Source of the DNA: Desulfobacteraceae bacterium
Lineage (GTDB): Bacteria; Desulfobacterota; Desulfobacteria; Desulfobacterales; Desulfobacteraceae
Direction: 5' to 3'
NCBI GenBank assembly: GCA_003354055.1
Contig: PIVQ01000008.1
Coordinates: 1-46,489, forward strand
DNA: 46,489 nt
Below are positions 1 to 10,043 of the stretch, one piece after another. Position numbers and translations under genes: made by a program. Each line of letters begins with the position of its first letter. The first letter of the stretch is position 1. Below the pieces are notes generated by a model that saw only the letters and a list, made by a program, of their open reading frames with translations, did not search any database and was not told where the DNA came from.

Positions 1-528
1 ATCGGCAGGTGACAGGTCGTGGGCAACAATAATAACCCGCTTGTTGATGTCCCGGATTTGAATATCCTGCCCCCCCACAAGATAGGACATGATCTTGTCG
101 GAGACCTGGGTGATATCATTGACCCGTGACCGAAGGTAGGGATCATCAATCTGCTCGAACATGCGGCGGACCTGTCTTGAAACCTTGCGTAAAGCCCATT
201 CCGCATTGACCTTGTCATCGGAGATGGTCTCAATGGTTTTGCCGTAAAGCATCTTATCCTTGAACAATACCATGTGGGTTTCAAGAATATTGAGATTTTC
301 ACTCAGATCCTGGTCCAGGGATTCAATGGTTTTGGCATGGTCGTTCTTTGCCTTGATCACGGCATTTTTAAACCGGTCAACCTCTTTGGATACCATGTCA
401 TCACTGACCGGGTACCGCTTGATGATATTTACCCCTTCCCGGTCCACCAGATAGGCCTTACCGATACAAATACCGGGGGACCCGCCGATGCCGCGGATAG
501 TAATCTGTCCTGATGGGGATTTATTCAT
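1..528 (-). CDS. ptsI: Phosphotransferase system enzyme I, N-terminal part (cut by window edge)
   Basis: This gene runs off the left edge; 176 codons are visible. Enzyme I autophosphorylates from phosphoenolpyruvate and passes the phosphate to HPr in the cytoplasm. The visible N-terminus (MNKSPSGQITIRGIGGSPGI, then GKAYLV) is the start of an enzyme I phosphohistidine domain, followed by the helical HPr-binding part. The last residues, IIVAHDLSPAD, lie just before the expected phospho-histidine motif, so the active site is outside the window. The ATG at 528-526 overlaps the HPr stop by 8 bp, so the two are probably translationally coupled. No sugar permease component is visible, so whether this serves sugar uptake or only regulation cannot be told. 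Confidence 0.88.
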   Translation of the reverse strand, partial: MNKSPSGQITIRGIGGSPGICIGKAYLVDREGVNIIKRYPVSDDMVSKEVDRFKNAVIKAKNDHAKTIESLDQDLSENLNILETHMVLFKDKMLYGKTIETISDDKVNAEWALRKVSRQVRRMFEQIDDPYLRSRVNDITQVSDKIMSYLVGGQDIQIRDINKRVIIVAHDLSPAD

Positions 529-811
529 TGATCTTTTCTCCAAAACCCATGTCAAAAAATGCCTTGATTTGGTCTGCCAAAGCAGAGTCGTCCGTCTCTT
601 CCGTATGAATAGAAATCTGCGTACCGGTTACGGCACACAAGGTCAGAATGTCTATAATGCTGGATGCGTCTACTGTTGAGGATCCATTGGACAACCAGAT
701 ATTTCCCTTGGCCTCCATGGCCATTTCCGCAATTTTTGCTGCGGGTCGTGCGTGCATTCCCAGGGCATTGACGACCTTGGTCTGCCGGGAAATTGAATAT
801 TTTGTGTTCAA
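521..811 (-). CDS. ptsH: HPr phosphocarrier protein
   Basis: HPr carries phosphate from enzyme I to acceptor domains. The motif GMHARPA holds the phosphorylatable histidine. The region usually carrying the regulatory serine site is present as SSTVDASSIIDIL. No ATG precedes the histidine. TTG at 811-809 gives 96 residues, close to the usual 85-95, with a purine-rich GGAAAG about 8 bases upstream. TTG at 874-872 would add 21 residues (117 aa) but has no visible ribosome site. The 3' end overlaps the enzyme I gene, forming a ptsH-ptsI operon. The family is certain; the start is not. Confidence 0.85.
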   Translation of the reverse strand: MNTKYSISRQTKVVNALGMHARPAAKIAEMAMEAKGNIWLSNGSSTVDASSIIDILTLCAVTGTQISIHTEETDDSALADQIKAFFDMGFGEKINE

Positions 812-899
812 ATCTACATCTTTCCAGTGAAAAAAATTTTTATCTTCTTTATATCTTTTGAGGTGAAAAGTCAATGGTCTGAAGGTCTAACTCTTAGTG

Positions 900-928
900 T
901 TGATAGGGCACTTTAAATTGTGTAGAAT
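900..928 (+). promoter_or_regulatory. Sigma70-type promoter of the LOG-family gene
   Basis: TTGATA at 900-905 and TAGAAT at 923-928 are separated by exactly 17 bp; each hexamer matches the consensus at 5 of 6 positions. It lies about 80 bp before the ATG at 1011, in the gap between the divergent HPr gene and this gene. Transcription would start near 935. Confidence 0.6.
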
Positions 929-1010
929 ATACCACATTTTCGATCTTTTGACCAGTTTGATTTCTGTTCAAAACAACACCTTAACTCCCGGAATAAAAAG
1001 GAAAAAACAT

Positions 1011-1673
1011 ATGGCCCGGAAAAACCACTGCCCACAATATCCCATTGATGATTTCAAGTCCGGAGAATCCTGGCGCCTGTTTAAAATCATGGGGGAATTT
1101 GTAGAAGGCATAGATAACCTTCACGATCTCGGCCCTGCCGTGTCCATATTCGGATCTGCCAGGACTGCTGCGGATCATCCTGATTACAAAAAGGCCTACG
1201 CTGTGGCCCAATTATTTGCCTCATCCGGATATGCTGTGATCACCGGTGGCGGCCCCGGTATCATGGAGGCGGCAAATAAAGGCGCAGCAAAGGAAAGCGG
1301 CGAATCCGTCGGGCTGAAAATAAACCTTCCTTTTGAAGAAAAAGGCAACCCATATCTGACCACCGAGGTTCAATTTGATTATTTCTTTGTACGTAAGGTC
1401 ATGTTTGTAAAATATGCCCAGGCGTATATTATTATGCCGGGGGGACTGGGCACTCTGGATGAATTGTTTGAAACTCTGACTCTGGTGCAGACAGGCCGGA
1501 TCCGGAATATGCCCGTGATTTTAATGGGCACCCAATTCTGGAGCGGTCTTATGGACTGGATCCGGGATCGTCTCGTGTCCGACGGATTGATTTCACCCGA
1601 TGATCTGGATCTTTTTCACCTGGTGGACGATCCCCAGGAGGCACTGGAGATTGTTCAAAAGTTTTATAATTAG
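1011..1673 (+). CDS. LOG-family (TIGR00730) nucleoside 5'-monophosphate phosphoribohydrolase
   Basis: A Rossmann-fold protein of 220 residues in the LOG / 'lysine decarboxylase-like' family. Characterised members hydrolyse nucleoside or cytokinin riboside 5'-monophosphates to base and ribose 5-phosphate; none is proven to be a lysine decarboxylase. The two family signatures are clear: GGGPGIMEAANKGA in the middle and PGGLGTLDELFETL further on. The frame is open upstream to a GTG at 897, but the ATG at 1011 follows AAAAAGGA at good spacing and gives the normal family length. It has its own promoter and is convergent with the adenylate cyclase gene, 29 bp away. The substrate cannot be told from sequence. 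Confidence 0.87.
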   Translation: MARKNHCPQYPIDDFKSGESWRLFKIMGEFVEGIDNLHDLGPAVSIFGSARTAADHPDYKKAYAVAQLFASSGYAVITGGGPGIMEAANKGAAKESGESVGLKINLPFEEKGNPYLTTEVQFDYFFVRKVMFVKYAQAYIIMPGGLGTLDELFETLTLVQTGRIRNMPVILMGTQFWSGLMDWIRDRLVSDGLISPDDLDLFHLVDDPQEALEIVQKFYN

Positions 1674-1702
1674 GATTACCTCATCCAAGCACGGATTTTT
1701 GG

Positions 1703-4700
1703 TCAGCGGCCCACACCTCTTGAAAAATAAAAGGCCGTGTTTTCAGGAAAATCCTCAAGACTAAGCCCGGTCTGGATTCGTCGTTTTGCCGCTTCCAGAC
1801 TGGGTAACGCCTTGGCCGGCCTGGCGCTGCGCAGATACATTTCTCCCCAGGAATTCATATAAACAACAGTATAATCAGAAATTTTAACCTGGGGTTTGGC
1901 TGCATAAAAATTCAGACTGATAAACAATCGTGTGATCACAGGCTGTTTGCGCACGGTTTTGAAAAGTACTGCCTTTTTCAGTTCAGGCCCAAAGTACTCA
2001 TACAGGGATCGATAGAGCTTTTCAACATCATCATGGGACACCGAGGTGGGGTTGGGGATCAGGCCCAGATAGGTTCTATTTGTATACAGCCTGTTATTAA
2101 TCAGCCAGGCACCGATCTCTTCAATGGTGTTGGCTGTGATAATTGATTCTTCTTTCTGCTGCCGGTGTTTGGGTATTTTATGAATCAGTTCCCATTGCCC
2201 GTGTTGGGCAGGCAGTTGCTGATATTTAAGATGAAGCGTTGAAAAATGCCGGTCTCCTCTGGATACCAACAGAAGTTTTTTTATTTTATTGGGTTTATCC
2301 TGGAATACGATATTGACCTTCCGCTCCAGAACGATGCGATCCTGTTCCGAAATCATGAGGCTTGAAACCGAATCAAACCGTTTTTTCAAATGAGAATATT
2401 TCGAAACCATATACCGTTCAATAGTTGTGGACAGCCTGTGAATGGCTGCATAGGGCCATTCTTTAAACCGGCCGATTTCAAAGATTTTTTTAAAACCCCA
2501 TCCCCATTCAGTCAGGCTGCGCTCCAGAAGAATTTTTCTCAGACCAAATACACTGTGGTCAATTTCCGCCTGCTTTGAAATGCCGAGTTTTAAAAAAAAG
2601 CAGGTCAGCAGAAGATTGATTGATTTTTCATCCCCTGATTTAAGAAAAAAAGATATCAGTGTATTGAGCAGTATAATATATGAGTCGTTCTGCCCCGGCT
2701 GAAGATGCGTGCCTGAATTCATCCATTCGTTTTTATACTGATTGCAAAGCAGTGTTTCCTGGCCATAGGCATGGATATATTTATCCAGCAAGGCCATTTT
2801 AATCACGGATTTAAACGGACTCTTCAACCATTTAAACATCTGCCAGATAGAGGCGCCGAAATATTCATTCACCGGTATGGCATGGATGTCCCCAAGATCT
2901 ATATACCGATGGGCCTTGGCAACCTGTGTGACGCGATCCAGTATCAGGTTATAATAGTTAAGGCTTATGGTTGTTGGCAAAACTGCCCACAGGGGTAATT
3001 TTCCGGCCACATGGATCATGGTGCGGTAGAATTCTTCTTTCAAAAGTCTGGCCTGGGCTGATCCTGAACTCTCCTGGGTGGAGCCGCCAAAATCATTGTT
3101 CCTGGCCTTTAAAATATCCACCAGAAAAAAGGTGACCCGGATTTTGAACTTTTCCCAGGCCATTTTTTCTAAGGCAGCAAGCTTTCTTCGAAGCAACCCC
3201 ATGCTTTCCCTGTCCATGACCCGCTCATCAATACAGATCCAGTAATCAATGTCGGACTCATCAGTCTGGGCCAGGGACCCAACAGATCCCATGGAAAAAA
3301 GCCCCTGAATATAGGGAGAAAAACTCCGCCTGGCCTTTACGTTATTTTTCCCCAGATATTTTTCCCCGATCTTTACTGTTTCCCGAGAAGGCAGATAATC
3401 GGAAATACCGCATGGGGTTGAGGTGGCCAGGTGATCCGTTTCCGAAAAGCTTAGGTTTTCATGGATAAGCAAAGGCAGCATCTGAAAGAAATCAGCCTGA
3501 GCGGGCTTGAAAATATCAAATGCCGTGAGCAGGCTCAGTTTATTCTGGTTTAAAAACTTGGACTCCCCGTAATGGATGAACTCACAAAAGATCAGCATGT
3601 TAATTTCACTGACCACCGGCTTATCGATCTGGGGCAGATCATTAAAACCTAACTGGTAATCCCTGGCATTGTAATCCAGGCTTTCGGTGCGGGTCACACT
3701 TCGCGCATATGAAGGAAACCGGCTGAACCTCGCCCTGACACCTGTAAAATCGGCCATGTTCAGATAAGCTGTGGCAAAGGAGACGCCTGAAATCCTGGAC
3801 TGAGCAAAAGAGGCACAGGTCAGATCAGCATGGCCGAATGCACATTTGGATATCACGGCATCAATAAACAGCGCGTCGCTAAGATCAGCCTGGTTGAAAT
3901 TACAATTAAACAGAGAAGCCCCTTGAAAACTGCATCGGTAAAATGTGGATTTACTGGCTGTAACATTTATAAATACCGCATTATCAAAGTTCACATGCCG
4001 AAACTTAGCTTTCTCCATATCAACGTTATAAAACACCGCTTTTTTAAACTTGGCCTTTTCCACCCGACTTTGGGAAAAATCACAATTTTGAAACACGGTT
4101 TCCGTGAATAACAGCTGGGAAGCCGAAAGGACAAGGCCTGAAAAATCTTCATCTTTGAGATTGTCCTGAAAAAAATCAAGGACCTTGGATGGGGTATTGG
4201 CCTTTAATACCTCAAGTTTTTTCCGTACGGGATCCTTAAGCACTGCCTTGAAAAAGGTTTTGGATTTCTCAGAGTCAGACTTATTCAACCGGCTGGTTAT
4301 GGTTTTAAACCCGGCTTCTATACTTTCCCTTTCCTTCAGAAGCAATTGACTGGTCTTTTTCATAAACCCTGTGACATCCAGCTTAAGTGAGCGGCCGGCC
4401 TGTTCATCATAGACCTTTAAAATCCTCACCACCCGTTCCGGCCGTTTTTTAATCATACCGAAAACACAGGCCAGATTGATGTCGTAATTCTCCCCAAGGT
4501 ACTTATCCTTGTTCAAGGCAATATCCTGAATGGCAAAAAAGGAAATTCTGGACAACTCGGAAATTTCAATATGGATATTGGGAATAATGCCGGGATAGGT
4601 TTTCCTTATCAGCGTCATAAGTTCATGTAACGGCATTTTGCCTGTGACCACCATGGCCTTGAACGCATTCACAGCCTCAGTGGCATCCGCATTTTGAAAA

Positions 4701-5569
4701 TGGCTAAAAATCGGGTCAAACAGTTCAGGATACAATCCCATGGATGAATTTTCAATCAGGCTGTATACAGCCATTCTCACTTTTTTTACCTCTTCATCAT
4801 CAAGGGTATCCAACAGGATCTGTTTTGGGATACGCGCCCGCATCATGGACAGGGCTTTGAGACCTTTTATTCTTGCGGCGGGACTCATGGATGAAACTTC
4901 ACCGGCAATTATTTTATCCGGGTCCCGCAATTTAGAACTGATATTATGCAAAAACGGATCTGCATCCCGTTTCCGGTCAAAGAGATTGGCATAAAATTCA
5001 ATCACAGGTTCGCGGGTTCTGATGCCAGTTAGAATCTTTTTAAACAGTTCGGCGTACCTTAAACGAATGGCCGGAGTCGCCTGGAGGTACTGGTCTACAA
5101 ATATCAGACGCTGGTACTCGCCCAGACCCTGAAGGCATTTATTGACCACATCCATTGATAGACGGTCCTGGTAAAGTGCCTTAAATGCAAAAAAAGCCCC
5201 CCTTTCCCCCAGAGAAAGAAGTGCTGCGAGAAGCAGACTCATGTCGGCAAAAGGCATCTCCCCTGAAATATGATGATAGATCCTGGCACAGACCCGGGTG
5301 ACATCTGCCAGATCTTCTCTTTGCGCCTCAGTCTCCCCTGAGGTGGTCAGTGTAGTTTGAATGGCGGATATGATGTCTCCAAGGCTCTGCTTGGCAGCGG
5401 TCCTGGCATCATAATGGAATAAAAACAGTCCTTCAAGCACGGGCAGGATACCCAGAGACGGAGAAAAGAAACCGGCCCTGGCAATGAGATCCGCCTGTGC
5501 ATCACTGTCAAGGGAGCCCCAGTGGGCGTCAAATGTATTCTGGTCAAACCTAAGTTTGGAAGATGCCAT
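1703..5569 (-). CDS. cyaA: Class I adenylate cyclase with HEAT-like and pentapeptide-repeat regions
   Basis: A protein of 1288 residues, much longer than the enterobacterial CyaA (about 850). The catalytic nucleotidyltransferase core is recognisable at about residues 750-860: SMGSVGS, then SDIDYWICID with the metal-binding aspartates, then VTFFLVD, EFYRT and AGKLPLW, all in the order of class I enzymes that make cAMP from ATP. The first ~470 residues are alpha-helical and HEAT-like. Residues about 480-600 form a run of A(D/N)LxX-type pentapeptide repeats (FxxxxFxNVxF, LFNCNFNQADL). The C-terminal ~400 residues resemble the regulatory half of CyaA. The ATG at 5569 is divergent from parE. Regulation by the PTS, as in enterobacteria, is only suggested by the ptsHI genes nearby. 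Confidence 0.88.
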   Translation of the reverse strand: MASSKLRFDQNTFDAHWGSLDSDAQADLIARAGFFSPSLGILPVLEGLFLFHYDARTAAKQSLGDIISAIQTTLTTSGETEAQREDLADVTRVCARIYHHISGEMPFADMSLLLAALLSLGERGAFFAFKALYQDRLSMDVVNKCLQGLGEYQRLIFVDQYLQATPAIRLRYAELFKKILTGIRTREPVIEFYANLFDRKRDADPFLHNISSKLRDPDKIIAGEVSSMSPAARIKGLKALSMMRARIPKQILLDTLDDEEVKKVRMAVYSLIENSSMGLYPELFDPIFSHFQNADATEAVNAFKAMVVTGKMPLHELMTLIRKTYPGIIPNIHIEISELSRISFFAIQDIALNKDKYLGENYDINLACVFGMIKKRPERVVRILKVYDEQAGRSLKLDVTGFMKKTSQLLLKERESIEAGFKTITSRLNKSDSEKSKTFFKAVLKDPVRKKLEVLKANTPSKVLDFFQDNLKDEDFSGLVLSASQLLFTETVFQNCDFSQSRVEKAKFKKAVFYNVDMEKAKFRHVNFDNAVFINVTASKSTFYRCSFQGASLFNCNFNQADLSDALFIDAVISKCAFGHADLTCASFAQSRISGVSFATAYLNMADFTGVRARFSRFPSYARSVTRTESLDYNARDYQLGFNDLPQIDKPVVSEINMLIFCEFIHYGESKFLNQNKLSLLTAFDIFKPAQADFFQMLPLLIHENLSFSETDHLATSTPCGISDYLPSRETVKIGEKYLGKNNVKARRSFSPYIQGLFSMGSVGSLAQTDESDIDYWICIDERVMDRESMGLLRRKLAALEKMAWEKFKIRVTFFLVDILKARNNDFGGSTQESSGSAQARLLKEEFYRTMIHVAGKLPLWAVLPTTISLNYYNLILDRVTQVAKAHRYIDLGDIHAIPVNEYFGASIWQMFKWLKSPFKSVIKMALLDKYIHAYGQETLLCNQYKNEWMNSGTHLQPGQNDSYIILLNTLISFFLKSGDEKSINLLLTCFFLKLGISKQAEIDHSVFGLRKILLERSLTEWGWGFKKIFEIGRFKEWPYAAIHRLSTTIERYMVSKYSHLKKRFDSVSSLMISEQDRIVLERKVNIVFQDKPNKIKKLLLVSRGDRHFSTLHLKYQQLPAQHGQWELIHKIPKHRQQKEESIITANTIEEIGAWLINNRLYTNRTYLGLIPNPTSVSHDDVEKLYRSLYEYFGPELKKAVLFKTVRKQPVITRLFISLNFYAAKPQVKISDYTVVYMNSWGEMYLRSARPAKALPSLEAAKRRIQTGLSLEDFPENTAFYFSRGVGR

Positions 5570-5676
5570 GATCTAATGTTTTTTCCCGTTTGTACATTTA
5601 TACTTAAAAGTGGTATATGGATCGTTTAAAACCGTAAGTTTAAGCTATAACCTGTATACCATAACAGAATAATTTT

Positions 5677-7755
5677 ATGAAATTATTTGAAGCCAAAGAA
5701 GAGAAAATTAGTTCAGAAAACTCCTATGATGCCCAATCCATAGAGGTCCTAAAAGGCCTGGATCCAGTCAGGCGCAGGCCCGGGATGTACACGGATACGG
5801 CAAGTCCGGATCATCTTTCATTTGAGGTCATAGACAACAGTGTTGACGAGGCCATTGCCGGCTTTGCATCTGCCATTGATGTGACCCTGACCCGCGACAA
5901 CCGGATCATCGTATCGGACAACGGCCGGGGAATGCCTGTGGATATTCACCCTAAAGAGGGCATATCAGGTGTGGAACTGATCATGACCAAACTCCATGCC
6001 GGGGCCAAATTTTCCTCAAAAGACTATGCCTTTTCCGGCGGACTTCACGGGGTTGGTGTTTCCGTGGTCAATGCACTGTCCTCACAACTTGATATCACCA
6101 TAAAGCGGGACGGCCAGAAATTTTCCATTGGATTTGAAAACGGGGCAAAAGCCCGCGAGCTTGAAGTTGTTGGCACGGTAGGCAAAAAAAACACCGGCAC
6201 CCAGCTGTCTTTCAAGCCGAATCCTGCCTATTTTGACACTCCTGATTTTTCAAAAGAGGCCATTGAAAAAGCGCTTAAGTCCAAAGCAATTCTCTGCCAG
6301 GGTCTGACCACAAGTTTTACCCATGAGGAAAGCGGGGAAAGCCAAACCTGGTATTATGACCATGGACTGGACGATTATTTAAAGGAAAATCTCAAAGAAA
6401 GAAAATGCCTGTTTCCGGAACCTTTTACAGGAGAGTGTGAAGGCGAGGATTTTGAGGCTATATGGGCCATTACCTGGGGCGCTGAAAACAGCCTGAACAT
6501 AGAAGAGAGTTATGTGAATCTCATCCCCACCCGGCTTGGCGGCACCCATGTCAACGGATTCAGATCCGGCCTGCTGGAGTCGGTCAGAGAATTCTGCAAA
6601 TTCAGAAGCCTCCTGCCCAAGGGACTATTTCTTGCCCCTGAAGACATCTGGCAGAATGTGGGATATGTATTGTCTGTCAAACTGATTGAGGCCCAGTTTT
6701 CTTCCCAGACCAAAGAGAGACTCTCTTCCAGGCATTGTGCCAACCTGGTCAACCTCCAGGTCAGGGATGCATTCAGCCTATGGCTCAACCAGAATGTTGC
6801 ATTAGGCGAAGCCCTGGCCACCCTGGCCATTGACAATGCCCGGGCCCGGGTAAAAAAGAGCAAAAAGGTTACCAAAAAAAGGGCCTCCAACGGGGTAACC
6901 CTGCCGGCCAAACTATCCGACTGCTCAAGTGTAGATCAAAATCTGAGAGAGTTGTTTTTTGTGGAAGGGGATTCTGCCGGCGGGTCGGCTAAACAGGCAA
7001 GAGACAGGCGATTCCAGGCCATCATGCCCCTGAGGGGGAAAATCATGAATACCTGGGATCAGTCATCTTCCTCGATTATGGAATCTAGGGAAATCAGGGA
7101 CATTGCCCAGGTCCTGGGAGTTACCCCTGGATCAAGCGACATCTCAAAGCTGAGGTACAACAAGCTGTGTATCCTGGCAGATGCGGATTCAGACGGACTC
7201 CACATTGCCACCCTGATCTGTGCCCTGTTTCTGCGCCATTTCCCCGAAGTGGTTAAACAGGGGCATGTGTTTGTGGCCATGCCGCCGCTCTATCGCATTG
7301 ATATGGGTAAAGATGTGTTCTACGCTCTGGATGATTCTGAAAGAAACGCCATTATCAAACGGCTGGAAAAACGCAAAAGAAAAACAAAAATCAACATCCA
7401 GCGATTCAAAGGTTTAGGTGAGATGAATCCGTCCCAGCTCAAGGAAACCACCATTGCCCCGGATTCCAGGCGACTGGTTCAGCTGACCATTGAGGACCCG
7501 CCTGAAGAAATCCTTGAAACGCCGCCAACGCCGACTGAAGAATTGACGGATGCCCCGACTGCCGGCCTGTCCGATCACCCGGCAACAGATGCCGGCCCTG
7601 CGGATGTTTCGGAAGATGTTCCGATGGAGCCTGTTTCCAACCCCCCAAAAAAGGCAAAGGATGATGTCTGGGAAATCATGGACATGCTTTTGGGAAAAAA
7701 ACGGGCCAAAGACCGGAAACGCTGGATTGAAACCCATGGTGTAATAAAAGAGTAA
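5677..7755 (+). CDS. parE: DNA topoisomerase IV subunit B
   Basis: The ATPase subunit of the type II topoisomerase that decatenates daughter chromosomes. The GHKL ATPase domain shows [18 protein letters not shown] and [15 protein letters not shown]; the Toprim domain shows [12 protein letters not shown] and DADSDG. That parC follows directly, and the protein lacks the extra GyrB features, supports ParE over GyrB. It is 692 residues long and has an unusual Pro/Thr/Ala/Asp-rich stretch of about 55 residues (about 610-662) between the end of Toprim and the last helix ([21 protein letters not shown]). The ATG at 5677 has no strong ribosome site. The gene ends 5 bp before parC. Confidence 0.93.
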   Translation: MKLFEAKEEKISSENSYDAQSIEVLKGLDPVRRRPGMYTDTASPDHLSFEVIDNSVDEAIAGFASAIDVTLTRDNRIIVSDNGRGMPVDIHPKEGISGVELIMTKLHAGAKFSSKDYAFSGGLHGVGVSVVNALSSQLDITIKRDGQKFSIGFENGAKARELEVVGTVGKKNTGTQLSFKPNPAYFDTPDFSKEAIEKALKSKAILCQGLTTSFTHEESGESQTWYYDHGLDDYLKENLKERKCLFPEPFTGECEGEDFEAIWAITWGAENSLNIEESYVNLIPTRLGGTHVNGFRSGLLESVREFCKFRSLLPKGLFLAPEDIWQNVGYVLSVKLIEAQFSSQTKERLSSRHCANLVNLQVRDAFSLWLNQNVALGEALATLAIDNARARVKKSKKVTKKRASNGVTLPAKLSDCSSVDQNLRELFFVEGDSAGGSAKQARDRRFQAIMPLRGKIMNTWDQSSSSIMESREIRDIAQVLGVTPGSSDISKLRYNKLCILADADSDGLHIATLICALFLRHFPEVVKQGHVFVAMPPLYRIDMGKDVFYALDDSERNAIIKRLEKRKRKTKINIQRFKGLGEMNPSQLKETTIAPDSRRLVQLTIEDPPEEILETPPTPTEELTDAPTAGLSDHPATDAGPADVSEDVPMEPVSNPPKKAKDDVWEIMDMLLGKKRAKDRKRWIETHGVIKE

Positions 7756-7760
7756 TACAT

Positions 7761-10043
7761 ATGACAGAGACCCTGCCCACACCTGTAGAAGATTATGAAA
7801 AACAACCGTTCCAGGAATTTACACAGAATGCCTATCTGAACTATTCCATGTACGTAATTCTGGACCGAGCCCTGCCCCACATCGGAGACGGACTTAAACC
7901 GGTTCAACGCCGTATTGTTTATTCCATGAGCCAGTTGGGGCTCTCTTCAACAGCCAAGTTTAAAAAATCAGCCCGGACGGTTGGAGATGTCTTAGGTAAA
8001 TTTCATCCCCACGGGGATTCGGCCTGCTATGAAGCCATGGTTCTCATGGCTCAGCCCTTTTCTCTAAGATACCCGTTAGTAGACGGCCAGGGCAACTGGG
8101 GGGATCCAAATGATCCCAAATCCTTTGCCGCCATGAGATACACAGAATCCAGACTCTCTGCCTACGCGGAAATCTTTTTAAAGGAACTGGACCAGGGCAC
8201 GGTGGACTGGCTTCCCAACTTCGACGGCACCCTTGATGAACCCACCCTGTTGCCGGCCCGGCTGCCGAATTTGCTGCTCAACGGGACCACAGGCATTGCC
8301 GTGGGCATGGCCACCTCCATTCTTCCCCATAATCTTAGGGAAGTTGCCAAGGCTTTGATTCATCTGATTGAAAATGAAGATGCGAGCCTTGCCCAATTAT
8401 GCAGATTCGTTAAAGGTCCTGACTTTCCCACAAGTGCGGAGATTATTACCCCCACCGATGAAATAAGACAGATCTATGAAAAAGGTAAAGGCCGGGTAAA
8501 GATGCGGGCCAAGTATGAGGTGGAAGACGGTGAAATCGTGTTCAACGCCCTGCCCTACCACGCGTCCACGGAAAAGATATTTGAACAGATTGCAGCTCAG
8601 ATGGCAGCCAAGAAACTGCCTATGGTTGCAGACATCAGAGATGAATCAGACCATGAAGACCCCACCCGCCTGGTGGTGATTCCCAGATCCAACAGAGTGG
8701 ATTACACAGCCCTTGCAGATCATCTTTTTGCCACCACAGATCTGGAAAAATCCTATTCTGCAAATATGAATATGATCGGACTGGACGGAAGGCCTAAAGT
8801 TAAAAACTTATTGGAAATCCTTTCCGAATGGCTAACCTTCAGACGCGAGACCATTGAAAAAAAGCTTCGGTACAGGCTGGATAAGGTGTTGAGCCGCCTT
8901 CATATTTTAGAAGGGTTCAATATTGCCTATCTGAACATTGACGAAGTTATCAAAATCATCCGGAATTCAGACCATCCCAAAAAAGATCTGATAGCGGCAT
9001 TTGGCCTGTCGGAAATCCAGGCCAAAGCAATTCTTGAAATCCGCCTGCGTCAACTTGCCAAACTGGAAGAGATCAAAATTGTCACTGAGATGGACGAGCT
9101 GAACCTGGAGAGAAAATCCCTTGAAAAGCTGCTCAACTCGAAAAAGGCATTTAAGGAATTTTTGATCAATGAAATCAAAGAAGACGCAAAAAAGTACGGG
9201 GATAAGCGCAGGTCCCCCATTCGTGAAAGAAGGGATGCCGAAGCCTTTTCCGTTACTGATGTCATTGATATAGAACCCGTCACGATTATCCTGTCAACAA
9301 ACGGATGGATACGTGCAGCCAAGGGCCACGACATCAATCCGGAAAATGTCAAGTTCCGGTCCGGCGACAGCCTGATGTGCCATTTGCGGACCAGAAGCGA
9401 TAAGCCCATTGCCCTGATAGACAATACAGGAAGAAGCTATACCCTGTTTCCCCATGTTCTGCCATCAGCCCGGAGCAATGGAGAACCTGTAACCGGACAT
9501 CTGACATTAGCCCCGGAAACCGCCATCCGGCACATGCTGTCCGGCGAGGCCCAGGATCTTTACCTGGTGAGTTCAGACAGCGGGTACGGATTTATCATAG
9601 AATTTTCAGATTTTCTGACCAATTATAAAAACGGTAAGGCTGTGATTACCTTACAAAAGGAGCAGGATCCCCTTGAACCAAAACCGGTTCCGGATATTGA
9701 ATCGGACAATGTACTGGCGATTACCTCAAAGGGCAGACTATTGATTTTTGAACTGAACCAGCTGCCCAGGCTGAAAAAGGGTAAGGGTAATAAAATTATC
9801 CATATTCCAAAGCAGGGAAAGGATGAGTCTGAGCCGGAACAACTTAACTTCCTTAAAATATTGCCATTAAATTCAAACCTTGTTATACATGCAGGCAAAC
9901 ATTTTCTAAGGTTAAGCCCGGGCAACCAAATGGACTATACCGGGATGCGCGGCCGCAGGGGGAAATTACTTCCCCGTGGTTACAGGAACGTTGACAGCAT
10001 TGAAGTCCTACCTGTCCAGCCGGCAGATGACACGAATTCATGA
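7761..10043 (+). CDS. parC: DNA topoisomerase IV subunit A
   Basis: The DNA-cleaving subunit, 760 residues. The N-terminal breakage-reunion domain has [20 protein letters not shown] and the quinolone-region equivalent [14 protein letters not shown]. The catalytic tyrosine is in MRYTESRLS, at about residue 127. A C-terminal beta-pinwheel-like domain of about 250 residues follows. It is shorter and more degenerate than GyrA, with no clear GyrA box, which fits ParC. It is co-transcribed with parE, and its TGA overlaps the ATG of mltF (ATGA). Confidence 0.93.
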   Translation: MTETLPTPVEDYEKQPFQEFTQNAYLNYSMYVILDRALPHIGDGLKPVQRRIVYSMSQLGLSSTAKFKKSARTVGDVLGKFHPHGDSACYEAMVLMAQPFSLRYPLVDGQGNWGDPNDPKSFAAMRYTESRLSAYAEIFLKELDQGTVDWLPNFDGTLDEPTLLPARLPNLLLNGTTGIAVGMATSILPHNLREVAKALIHLIENEDASLAQLCRFVKGPDFPTSAEIITPTDEIRQIYEKGKGRVKMRAKYEVEDGEIVFNALPYHASTEKIFEQIAAQMAAKKLPMVADIRDESDHEDPTRLVVIPRSNRVDYTALADHLFATTDLEKSYSANMNMIGLDGRPKVKNLLEILSEWLTFRRETIEKKLRYRLDKVLSRLHILEGFNIAYLNIDEVIKIIRNSDHPKKDLIAAFGLSEIQAKAILEIRLRQLAKLEEIKIVTEMDELNLERKSLEKLLNSKKAFKEFLINEIKEDAKKYGDKRRSPIRERRDAEAFSVTDVIDIEPVTIILSTNGWIRAAKGHDINPENVKFRSGDSLMCHLRTRSDKPIALIDNTGRSYTLFPHVLPSARSNGEPVTGHLTLAPETAIRHMLSGEAQDLYLVSSDSGYGFIIEFSDFLTNYKNGKAVITLQKEQDPLEPKPVPDIESDNVLAITSKGRLLIFELNQLPRLKKGKGNKIIHIPKQGKDESEPEQLNFLKILPLNSNLVIHAGKHFLRLSPGNQMDYTGMRGRRGKLLPRGYRNVDSIEVLPVQPADDTNS

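Noticed and set aside
897..1010. N-terminal extension of the LOG-family gene from a GTG at 897
   Set aside because: It would begin at the -35 of the promoter, lacks a ribosome site, and adds 38 residues not typical for the family; ATG 1011 is preferred.
6176..6190. TGGCACGG inside parE as a second sigma54 site
   Set aside because: The -12 part (TTGC) is absent at the required spacing, and it lies within a coding region.
5677..10043. gyrB-gyrA rather than parE-parC
   Set aside because: The direct parE-parC adjacency, the short size of both proteins and the lack of a clear GyrA box favour topoisomerase IV; a genome search for a second gyrBA pair would settle it.
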